Positions 31,134 to 40,300 of a stretch of 64,000 nucleotides of DNA are shown here, one piece after another. A program made the translations under genes and the position numbers. This DNA is from Rebecca billardiae RCC1528 (taxonomy: Eukaryota; Haptophyta), in NCBI GenBank assembly GCA_965240325.2, contig OZ251224.1, positions 3,658,001 through 3,722,000 of the forward strand. Reading direction: 5' to 3'. Below the pieces are notes generated by a model. The model made no database searches. It was not told where the DNA came from and was given only the letters and a program-made list of their open reading frames with translations. How positions within the stretch are numbered: position 1 is the first letter of the stretch; each line of letters opens with the position of its first letter.

Positions 31134-33155
31134 TCACGCCGTGCGCTGCCGCTTGCTCGACCCCGACGGCCATGTCAGCTTGGGCCCGTACGCCGGCGGC
31201 GGCGGTGGCGGCGCTGCCGATGCGGCCGCGGGTCCCAATGCCGAGTGCGCGCTGCTGTCGTCACGGCTGCCGAGCGAGGCGGCCGAGCGCGCAAGTGGCG
31301 GTGCCGGCGCAGCTCCGCGGCGCGACGCTGGATCGGGCCCCTGTCCGGGTGCTGGTGCGAGCTTGATGAGCGGAGAGCACTCCTCGCCCGCAGCCCCGCC
31401 CTTGCCCTCCGCCAGCGACGGTGCCGGTGCCAACGGTCGCGGCAGAGGCGACCTCGAATCGTTGGCCTCACCGAGCGGCGACGCGCTGGCGGGCGTCGGC
31501 GGCGACGGCGTGCCCGGGACGAGGACGGTGGCCTCGTCAGGCACGTCGCCGCCTGCGCCGTTTTCCTTGCCACTGCCGACCGCCACCCCAGCCCGCCGCC
31601 CCGGGTGCGAGGCCGCAATGGCCGCGCCGGTAAGCGAAGCACGAGGCGGCTCCCGGCCGGGCGATGGGCGCGCGCTGGGAGGACCGCGGGACACGCCAGT
31701 GCACAGCTGCGTGTCGCACACCTCCGCGTCGGGCTGGCCACGCTTGGCGGCCGCGAGACGGACCGGGTTGACGAAGCCCGCGCGCGCGGCAGCGGTCGAC
31801 GCAAGGCCACCCACGACGCCTGAGCCAGCGCCGCGCGCAGCACTCGGAGCGGCGGCGCGCAGCGGCCAGCGGCTGCCCAGCAGGTGGGCAGCGGAGCGAA
31901 TGGGCGCGCGCGCGCCGGCGGCGCCAGCCGGCGCCGGCGGCGCCCCCTCGTGCTCGCCGTCCTCGCTGCGCCGGCTCAGCTCGCCGACCTCGGCCACAGT
32001 CGCGGACGAGTGCGGCTGGCGCGCGGCCGGCACGGCCGAGCCGGGCGCCGGCCGCTGTTCAAACGGCGCGAGTGTGAGCGCGCTCACACTGCCCTCGACG
32101 CACACGCGCTGCACCAGCTCGGCAGGCCACGCGGGGAGCGGCACGGCGGCGCTGAGCTCGGCGGCGCTCGGCGGCGCTCGGCCCAGCGCGCCGGCGGGCA
32201 CGAGCCCCGCGCGCTCCAGCGCGTCGCGGAGGTGCACGATCGTGCGCGTCGCCGCATCGTACACGGGCGCGTGCGTGAAGATGAGCCGCGACGTGCGGAA
32301 GCGGCGCGCGTACAGGCTGATCTCGTCCGCGCTGCCTCCGAGCGCGCCGCGCGAGCGGAGCACGCGCAGCACGTCGGAGGCCGAGCCGAACTGCGCGCAC
32401 ATGCGGTGCGCGGTGCGCACGCCCATGCCCGACGCCGAGGGCAGGTAGTCGCAGCCGCTCAGCACGCACATCTCCGTGAACAGCCCCGCCTCCCACCGCT
32501 CCCATGGCTCGAAGAGGCGCGCCGAGCCCGGGCCGGCCGAGCGCACGCGGCGCAGCGCGTCGAACTCGTACAGCTCGGCGTTGCCCGAGCGATCGAGCTT
32601 GTACAGCACGCGCGGGCAGTGGTACGCCAGGAGGTCCGAGTCCTCGGTCACGACGGCGTGGACGGCGCCCGAGAGGCAGAGGTGGGCGAGCTGCGCATCC
32701 GCCTCGTACGGCGCGACGTAGTAGCACACGCCGACCTCGCGCAGCGCGCGGATCAGCGCGAACGCCATCTCCGGCGTGATGTCCAGCGCCTTGTAGAAGG
32801 CGTCCGCCGTCTCTTGCTCGCTCGCGCCGCTGCAGCGCAGGTACTCTGCGTGCGAGCGGCGGGCGGTGCGCGAGGCGTGCCGATGCTGCTCCGTCGGAGC
32901 CTTGCACGGAAAGTACGCGCCGTCGAAGACGAGCACGGGCTCCACGCCGTGGAAGCGGAGCATGCGGACCATTTCGAGCGCGAAGAGCGTGAACGCCGTC
33001 GTCTCCTCGCCCGTCGCAAGCTCCGTCGCGCACCGGCGCGCGCCGCGGTGGAGCCAGACGTACCCATCAACGGCGACGCGCTCTCCACGGAATTCGCTCA
33101 CGTGCGCCTGGCGCTTGGCGCCCTCAAGGAAAGGGAGCAGCCCGGGAATCCCCAT
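31134..33155 (-). CDS. EXO1: Exonuclease 1, Rad2/XPG family 5'-3' nuclease
   Basis: A single exon encodes 673 residues from ATG 33155. The N-terminus 'MGIPGLLPFLEGAKRQ' and the numbering match animal EXO1 closely: metal-binding Asp30 in 'VAVDGYVWLH', Asp78 in 'VLVFDG', paired Glu near 150/152 in 'APYEADAQLAHL', paired Asp near 171/173 in 'TEDSDLLAY', and Asp near 225 in 'SGCDYLPS'. The helix-two-turn-helix follows ('GMGVRTAHRM'). EXO1 resects DNA ends and excises mismatched strands with MutS/MutL partners in the nucleus. Residues after about 360 are low-complexity Ala/Pro/Ser. The tail ends with basic 'SSKRQRTA', a possible nuclear signal. No PCNA-binding box was seen. The gene is divergent from the LRR gene, with 201 bases between starts. 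Confidence 0.95.
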   Translation of the reverse strand: MGIPGLLPFLEGAKRQAHVSEFRGERVAVDGYVWLHRGARRCATELATGEETTAFTLFALEMVRMLRFHGVEPVLVFDGAYFPCKAPTEQHRHASRTARRSHAEYLRCSGASEQETADAFYKALDITPEMAFALIRALREVGVCYYVAPYEADAQLAHLCLSGAVHAVVTEDSDLLAYHCPRVLYKLDRSGNAELYEFDALRRVRSAGPGSARLFEPWERWEAGLFTEMCVLSGCDYLPSASGMGVRTAHRMCAQFGSASDVLRVLRSRGALGGSADEISLYARRFRTSRLIFTHAPVYDAATRTIVHLRDALERAGLVPAGALGRAPPSAAELSAAVPLPAWPAELVQRVCVEGSVSALTLAPFEQRPAPGSAVPAARQPHSSATVAEVGELSRRSEDGEHEGAPPAPAGAAGARAPIRSAAHLLGSRWPLRAAAPSAARGAGSGVVGGLASTAAARAGFVNPVRLAAAKRGQPDAEVCDTQLCTGVSRGPPSARPSPGREPPRASLTGAAIAASHPGRRAGVAVGSGKENGAGGDVPDEATVLVPGTPSPPTPASASPLGEANDSRSPLPRPLAPAPSLAEGKGGAAGEECSPLIKLAPAPGQGPDPASRRGAAPAPPLARSAASLGSRDDSSAHSALGPAAASAAPPPPPPAYGPKLTWPSGSSKRQRTA

Positions 33156-33356
33156 GCCGCCACCCGCGTGGCGTGCTCTTCCCCCACCCGCGCTGCCCCT
33201 GCGTCCGGGGAGCCAGCTCCCAGGCCCCCAGCGCGAGGACGCCGACCACCACCGTTGCAGTGGGGGCCTCAAGGACTCGGCCCGGGCGGGCCGGGGCCGC
33301 CGACCGGCGGATCGCGGATCCAGGATTCAAGGACCGATTTCACGATTTGAGATTCA
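33156..33356. promoter_or_regulatory. Putative bidirectional promoter of EXO1 and LRR gene
   Basis: These 201 bases separate two divergent start codons. Near 33300-33356 there is a small A+T-richer patch with two similar words ('aggattcaaggac' and 'gagattcaatg'). No named element is recognised. Confidence 0.4.
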
Positions 33357-34643
33357 ATGATGGCGGACACGATGCAGCGTTCGGAGAACCCGCACGAGCA
33401 GCTCGTGCGCGAGCTGTCGGAAGCGGCGAGCTCAACCCCCAGATGGATCGCCAGCGCAAGCAAGCTCGGCCAAGATCGCCCCGCCCCGCGCGTAGACGCC
33501 GCGCCACGGCGTCCGCCTGCTCGCACGATCGAGTGGAGCGCGCTCGGCGAGGGCAGCGGCGCGTTTGCCAGGCGCGGCGAGCTCGTGGCTGAGCTCCACG
33601 AGGCGTGCACCGTGGAGGGCGGCCGCACGGCCGCCAACGCACCGCCCGTATCCATCCGCGCGCGGGGGAGTGCCATCGGCGCTGACGGCGCCTTTGCGCT
33701 CGCCCAGTGCCTCGCGGTCTGCGCGCCGCTCGAGCTGGTGCAGCTGGACGTGAGCAAGGCGGCTCTGGGCGACGAAGGCGTGCACGCACTGGCGAGCCTG
33801 TTCTGCACGGCGCACGCCCCAGCCGTGCGCGTGCTCACGCTCAGTCTCGCGGTGAACGGGCTCACCTCGGAGAGCGGCCCGGCGCTCGCCGCCGTGATCG
33901 CGCCCCAAGCGCGCCCGCTCGGCGGGAGTGACGGCGGCGGGCGCGGCGTGCGTGAGCTGCTGCTCGCGCACAACACGCTGGGCGACAGCGGCTGCGCGCA
34001 CCTCGCGGCGGGTTTGGCCCGTGCAGGGTGTGGCGTGACGCGCCTGTCACTCGCCTCGAACGCCATCGGCGATGCCGGCGCCTCAGCCCTGGTGGACGCA
34101 CTGCCATCGGTGCCAAGTCTGACTGCGCTCGATCTGGCCGACAACGGGCTCACGGCGCGGGGCGTGCGCATGCTCGCCCGCGTGCTGCCGCGCACGGCGG
34201 TGCGAGAGCTGCGCATCGGAGGGCACCCGATCGAGATGGCCGGCGACACGGGCGCAGACGAGCACGCCCCCGCGCTCTGGCGAGACTTCGCTGCATGCGC
34301 GACGCTCCGCCGGCTGCACGTCGATCGGTGCGCGCTCGGGCTGAGTGCAGTCGGGCACCTGCTCCCGATGCTGGTGGAGCCGGCGTGCACGCTCGTCGAG
34401 CTCTCGCTGGTGGGCAATCGGATGAGTCTCCAAGCGGCGCGCGACCTGCTCGCCGTCAGCGGCATTGAGCACACGCAGGACTCGGGCGGATCACACGCCT
34501 TCCGCCTCGTTCGCCGCACAGCAGCGGCGGCGCAACCCGCTGCGGCGGCCACAACCCCTACTGGTGGCAACGGCGCCCGAGGCTCGCAGCGCACAGTGGC
34601 CACAGAGCAAGGCAGGCTCGACTGCTGCCGGGTGCTCTTCTGA
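33357..34643 (+). CDS. Leucine-rich repeat protein, ribonuclease-inhibitor type
   Basis: A single exon encodes 428 residues from the first of two adjacent ATGs at 33357 and 33360. Residues 1-75 are polar. From residue 100 to 370 there are about seven repeats of the 28-residue RNI type, with the pattern L-x-L-x2-N-x-L/I-G-x2-G. Examples are 'LLLAHNTLGDSGCAHLAAGL', 'LSLASNAIGDAGASALVDAL' and 'LDLADNGLTARGVRMLARVL'. The protein ends with an Ala/Thr-rich tail and 'LDCCRVLF'; the paired Cys near the end could be lipidated, though this is not a canonical CaaX box. RNI-type LRR proteins are protein-binding scaffolds. No partner can be inferred, and the shared promoter with EXO1 is only suggestive. 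Confidence 0.82.
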   Translation: MMADTMQRSENPHEQLVRELSEAASSTPRWIASASKLGQDRPAPRVDAAPRRPPARTIEWSALGEGSGAFARRGELVAELHEACTVEGGRTAANAPPVSIRARGSAIGADGAFALAQCLAVCAPLELVQLDVSKAALGDEGVHALASLFCTAHAPAVRVLTLSLAVNGLTSESGPALAAVIAPQARPLGGSDGGGRGVRELLLAHNTLGDSGCAHLAAGLARAGCGVTRLSLASNAIGDAGASALVDALPSVPSLTALDLADNGLTARGVRMLARVLPRTAVRELRIGGHPIEMAGDTGADEHAPALWRDFAACATLRRLHVDRCALGLSAVGHLLPMLVEPACTLVELSLVGNRMSLQAARDLLAVSGIEHTQDSGGSHAFRLVRRTAAAAQPAAAATTPTGGNGARGSQRTVATEQGRLDCCRVLF

Positions 34644-35861
34644 ACGAGGACGACGGTGACACGGTGCGGCTCCGCGGAGCTGCGAGTGCCGCTCTAGCGC
34701 CGCCTGATGGCCACCACCGCACCGCGGCGCACGACCTCGTCGCTCACGGGGCGGACGGCCTCGTCGCTCGTACACAGCCGGTGCGGATGGCCAGGAGGCG
34801 GCTACTGTACTCATTCGGACATAGTGGCCGCAGCGGTCGCGCGTTACCAGCGGGCGGTCTGGTCGGTTGGCGGACGAACTCGGGACTCGCTGCCGCTCGG
34901 CGGTGGTGCCAGTCGGCGGATTCTGCGGCGCCACGCGGCGCAAGCTCCGGGTCCCCGTGCCAGGGCGGACTCACTACTCAGGCGCCCGCCGCCCGCCTGG
35001 TCAGGCCCGGCCGCGGGCTGGCCCCGCCGCTCGGCACCGTGGTCGGCCGCGCGGGCCGGCCCGGCCCGAGGCCGAGGCCGAGACCTGGGAGTCCGAGTGC
35101 GGAGTGGGCGGAGTGGCGCCTGGCGATGCCAGGCGAGTGCCGTGAATCGTGGCGTCGCCGTCTGTCGGAGGCCGGTCGGCGGGTCGGCTGCGTCAGGCCG
35201 TCCGAGACCGAGGCCGTGCGCCCCGGGGCCGGGCCCGGCGGCCGCCCTGCACTCCACTCCGTCCAGAGTGCAGCCGGGCCCGCGGGCGCGGGCCCCGCGG
35301 CGGGCGCGGCCGCTGCCGCCGACCCAGATTGAGCCATATGGCATATTGCCTACTGGCTCCGGGATGGCTGGGCCGCGGTGTGCCGGTGTGACACTGTCAG
35401 TTCGGCCAGTGACTTGTCGGCGGCTCTGCCCGACTGCCGTCACTCTGAGTCTGCCATTCACTACTCAGTCCGACTCTGACTCGTCCGAGTTGATGGCACC
35501 AGGCCCAGCAGAGTACTCCGTCTAACTGCTCTCGCATTTGGCCGTGCCGACCGGCGGTTCAGGAGTTCGGGTTCCGACTAATTCAGTAATTGACATATTG
35601 TAGTCAGTACTCTGATTCCGAGCGGCGGCTGCTATAGATACAACAGCTCTGAGCCCATCATCATGATGCTCGTCCGACCATTTCTGAGCATTGAGCTGAC
35701 CGCCGCCGGCGCCGGACCGTGGCAGCCATGGCAGGTCTGAGGTCTGACCAGAGATAGTCCAGCCTGACCCGTGACCGACGCCGAGAATCCGAGTCCGTCA
35801 CTTACCGCTGGCGAACTCAGCGGTTCGGACAAGAAGCTGCACTGAGTGGGCGAGTACGAGC
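34644..35861. other. Intergenic
   Basis: There are many overlapping open frames on both strands because the sequence is GC-rich, but none shows a domain or codon pattern like the real genes. The last 350 bases are A+T-richer. This is the 3' flank of two convergent genes. Confidence 0.5.
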
Positions 35862-36729
35862 CTAGTCGTCGTCAAGGTCCATGTGCTTCTTGTTGTATCT
35901 CACAGCGATGTGCGCGATGCAAAGTCCGAGGAGCATGCTGACGAATGTCCAGTTCGTCTGCGCTGTGCCCGGGAGCAAATGGCCCGTGATGAGTTTCGGG
36001 ATCCAGTTGACTGCAATCAGGACGCCCGAGTTGTAGTACAGGTAGGTCATCATGCTCATGTGCATGCGGATCCACTTGCGCGGACCCTTCACGTACCAGA
36101 TGCCGAGCAGCTGCAAGGCGATCTGGATGAAGCCGATCGTCATCATGAGCACCTTTGTGCCCAGCGGGAGGGTGCTCTCGCCGCCAAGGACGTACGCATA
36201 CCCGGTGAAAACGGAGAGGAAGCCGATGAGCATTGCGAAGCGCCCGACCCACTTGTGGATCGAGCGGTACGACACCCCGTGGTTGGGCGTGTGAAACAGG
36301 TTCCACGCGCATCCAAGGACAAACAGAAAGGCAAACGGGATGTGGACTGCCATGGTCATGGAGTCCGTTTCGATCCGGGGAAATCCCAGCTCGCTGCGTC
36401 GCGCGAGCGCGAGCGAACGGGCGGAGAGTCGCAGGGGCGTGCGCGCCCACTCAGCTGCGCGACATCGGCGCAGTCGCTGCCAGACGCACGCGGAGGGCGC
36501 AGTCGCTGCCAGACGCACGCGGAGGGAGGCACGGTGGTGCACGCGTGAGCGCGTGCGGCGCGCACAAAAGGAAGTAGATGACAAACACTGTCCCACCAAA
36601 CCACCACGGCGTGATGTTGCCCTTGAGGAAGACGACGATGGGATGCTTCCCGGGCGGAGGCGCCGACCCGGCTCCCGAAGGCCTGCCCGAAGGCTTCGCC
36701 ATCTTGAGTGCTGACTCGTCAGCGAGCAT
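35862..36729 (-). CDS. Five- to six-pass membrane protein of unknown function
   Basis: Two exons, 36566-36729 and 35862-36393, splice in phase 2 (donor GTGCGC, acceptor GACGCAG) to 231 residues. The join continues a membrane helix: 'WWFGGTVFVIYFL' followed by 'FELGFPRIETDS'. Further hydrophobic helices are 'VHIPFAFLFVLGCAWNLF', 'KWVGRFAMLIGFLSVFTG', 'VLMMTIGFIQIALQLLGI', 'MMTYLYYNSGVLIAVNWI' and 'FVSMLLGLCIAHIAVRY'. His residues near helix ends (N-L-F-H-T-P-N-H-G, S-I-H-K-W, R-M-H-M) are reminiscent of heme-binding b561/DUF2306-type bundles, a resemblance not a proof. The start is ATG 36729, with 36702 as an alternative. The C-terminus is acidic, D-L-D-D-D. Confidence 0.75.
36467..36524. repeat. 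29-base tandem duplication inside an intron
   Basis: The unit ggcgcagtcgctgccagacg... of 29 bases occurs twice in perfect tandem (36467-36495 and 36496-36524), within the intron 36394-36565 of the membrane-protein gene. It looks like a recent duplication that lengthened the intron. Confidence 0.85.
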
Positions 36730-37331
36730 GGCTACTGTGGGGGGTCCCTGGCTCCCGCCCCTCGTGCGCTGTACCGTAAAGTAGACCGCCGCCGTCTCGT
36801 CATATGTCGGTCGTCGGTTTCGCGACGCGAGATTATAATACTTCCCCAACGTCCGACCCGCCAACGACAGATGGGAGGATGGTTTATGGCGTTTCGACGT
36901 GAATGATGATGAACAATTGCTATCGTCGAATGAAAAACGGACATTGAAATCTCGCGCGACTCTGACGAAGCCTTTGGAAGCGAATTCGATCATCGGTATC
37001 GTTTTTCAGCAGCTACGATCGAAAGTACCGCGCTCATCGAAAAAAGTGTGGCCGCGAACCAGTTTGGATCATTTACCGAAGCGTAATGCAATTCTGAGAG
37101 TTTGATGTATATATACATTGATACCGGGTCTTTTGACGAAAACACTGTTCGGCTGTGTGCGACGAAACACATCAACATTCTCAAAAGGTCTCAAACCGAC
37201 AGATCTCATAATCGCCTCATCCACGCCTATTCTTAATCAGGCTCGCTAAATTACCCGCTACCCGACGACCCTTCTCCTATCGTCGCCAGCCCGGGCGAAT
37301 ACTCAATATTCATCGTTCCGTTCATCGTCGC
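36730..37331. other. Low-GC block upstream of the giant channel gene
   Basis: From about 36780 to 37330 the sequence has clearly lower GC than its neighbours, with CGA/TCG-rich words and a short TA run at 37105-37120. A 68-codon frame at 36899-37105 is too short and featureless to call. It may hold the promoter and 5' leader of the channel gene or be an insertion of different origin. Confidence 0.5.
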
Positions 37332-40300
37332 ATGGACCACGTTGCAACGCCAATCCGCAACAAAACGCCGCTCATCAGCGGCAAGGGCGGTTCGGGCGGC
37401 TTCTGTTGGGGGTCACGGACCAGCGACGGGCGTGGTCTCTGCTCGCCCGCCACTCCGCCTCAGGCCGGGCTGCATCCGCCGGCCTCGACGCACCACCCGA
37501 TGAGTGACGCCTCCTTCGTCGTGCCCATCAAAGGCGCGCCCCTTCTTGACGACGGCTCTGGTGAGCTCGGCGGCCAGACCGTCCCGAATGGCGAGCGAAA
37601 GAAGAGCGTCGCGCGCCGCGCGAGCGTCCTGGCCTCGCAGCTCGTCCGGCGCGTGCAGCATGCACCGCCGGGCGAGGATGAGGGCGACGGTGCAAAAGCA
37701 GTGCCTGCGAAGGCCGTGAAGCTCAAGGGCATCCTCAGGACCGGTGAGGGCGGTCGCAGGAAGAAGGACCTGCACGTCGAGTTTCGCACCGTGCTCGCGG
37801 GCGAGGAGGCTCACGTGCAGGACGTCCGCATCAAGCAGGCTCAGGAGGCCGAGGAGCGCGAGCGGCGGGCGAGGCTGCTCAACATCGCCAAGCTCGCGCG
37901 GCTGCCCACGCTGACGATCGAGGAGCTGATGATTCCGCTGCGCCTCGCGTTCCCCGACCTCATCGTGAACAGCCCCATGGCGATGATCCTCGACATCATC
38001 AGCGACTCGTTCGAGCTCTGCTGGATTGTCAAGACGATCCGCGAGCAGCCGACGCTGGAGGAGGTGCGCAAGATGGAGGAGAACGGGAACAAGGCGGGCG
38101 ACGAGAAGTCGAAGATCGAGCTGTACACCGCCGCGCACGCCGTGCGCGACATTGGCACGGTCCTCTCGCTGCACTTCTCGCGCGGCATCTACATCATCTC
38201 GGGCGACGACACGCTGTGGACGCTCGTGCAGGTGGTGCGCACGGTGCGGGTGCGCGAGCTCGTGGCGTACGTGCAGCAGATCAACAACGACCTGACCACG
38301 AACGTCAAGTTCCTCGCCGTGTACAAGTTCTCGCTCGTGCTCATCTCCGTGCCGCACTGGGTGCGCGCGCGCGCGGCCTGCGCGCGCGCGGCCTGCGACG
38401 CGGCACCGCGGCACCGCCCCGGCACCGCGGCGCGCGACACCCTGCGACCTCTTTGACCGAGCCCTGCCCCGCGCGCGTGGCTGTGCGCGTGCGTCTCGCA
38501 GGTGGCGTGCATCTGGTGGGCCCTCGCGGCGCGCTGGGGCGGCGAGGTGCTCGCGCTGCCGTCGTGGCCCGCGCAGGTCCCGCTGCTCACGAGCAACCGG
38601 GACCTCAACGCCGCTCAGATGAGCGACGTCGACAACTACATCATGTCGCTGTACATGGCGTGGATGGGCCTCACGTCGATGGGCTACGGTGCGCGCGGCG
38701 GCGGCCCGGTCGCCACGCGTGCGCGCTGCTGCTCGCCGCGCCGCGGCCGCATGCTCACGCGCGCACCGCCTCGCGCCCGGCATCGCGCGCCCGTCTCCAG
38801 GCACGCTCGTGCTGACGATCCAGCAGGAGGTGATCTTCGCGGCGTTCGTGGCGATGCTGCAGATGGTCTTCTACGCGTTCGTGCTCGGTACCCTCTTCCA
38901 CTACCTCGTGCGCACCGACGAGAACACCGTGCACTACAACGAGCTGATGAAGGCGGTGGACGAGTACGTGAGCCACCGCAAGTTGCCCAAGGAGCTCGCC
39001 GCCAAGATCCGCGCGCACTACGCCTTCCAGCACCGCAAGCAGGCGGCGGGCACGGAGCGCATCTTCGGGCAGATGCCGCTGTCGATGCGCACCGAGGTCG
39101 CCGTCTCGCAGCACAGCCGCCAGATGCACGCCACGTGGGTGTTCTGGGCGTGCACGCCGCAGTTCCTCAGCTACGTCGCGCTCTACCTGCGCGAGCGCTA
39201 CATGATGGTGCGTGCCCGCGCGCGCGCCGCGCGCGCCGTGCGGCTTGCTTCAAGGCGCACCGCGGCCGCGGCCGGCGCGCGCGCGCCGCGTGCTCACCAC
39301 ACCGCCCCGCATCGCCGCGCGCGCGCCCCGCCTCGCGACTGCGCAGCCAAGCGAGACCCTCTTCAAGCGCGGCGACGGCGCGGCCGAGCTCCTCTGGTGC
39401 GTCGGCGGCTCGCTGCACGTCAGCAAGGGCGATCAGCACATCACGACGATCCGCTCCGACCTCGGGCCGGGCCAGATCGTGGGCGAGGTCGCGTTCTTCA
39501 TCGGCATCCAGCAGCCGTACTCGGTCGTCGCCTCCTCCAAGGGCGAGGTGACGCTGATCGTGCTCACCAGCGCCGCCTTCGAAGAGATCATCGGCTCGTA
39601 CCCCGAGCAGACCGACCAGATCACGCAGAACCTGCTGCGCAAGTACGGCCTCGACAAGAACGGCGCCGACCTCACCTCGGGCGGGTTCAACGAGCAGATG
39701 GACGAGGACGAGCAGCGCGAGTACGAGGCGCTGCGCTCGACCATCCGCGCCGCCATCCTCGAGCGCAACGAGGAGCTCTTCGCGCAGATGTCGACGGCGG
39801 TGCACCAGGGCGACGTCGAGACGGTGCGCGCGCTCACGGCGCGCGGCTTCGACCTGGGCGCGGGCTCGTACGACATGCGCACGCCGCTGCACCTCGCCTC
39901 GATGGAGGGCCACCGCACGGTCGTGAAGGTGCTGTGCGAGCTCGGCGCCGAGGTGAACACGGTCGACCGCTTCGGCTCGACGCCCATCAAGAACGCGGTC
40001 GAGGGGAAGCACGGCGCGGTCGCGGACGAGCTCTCGCGCTTTGGCGCTCGGCTCTCGCTTGCGCGCCCGGCGTCGCGGCTGCACGCGGCGGCCAAGACGG
40101 GCGACATGAACACGATGACGATGCTCGTCGCGCACGGCATCAACATCAACTCGGTCAACTACGACGGGCGCACCGCGCTGCACGTCGCCGCCTCCGAGGG
40201 CAACGCGCGCGTCTCCGAGTACCTCATCTCCAACATGGCCGACGTGCACGCGCGCGACCGCTGGGAGCACTCGCCGCTCGACGACGCGATCGACAACGAC

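Noticed and set aside
31104-33350. Long plus-strand frames opposite EXO1
   Set aside because: EXO1 catalytic residues are all on the minus strand; the plus frames are Ala/Arg-rich shadows.
34664-35525. Several overlapping frames of 200-270 codons
   Set aside because: They compete on both strands in GC-rich sequence with no motif; none is better than the others.
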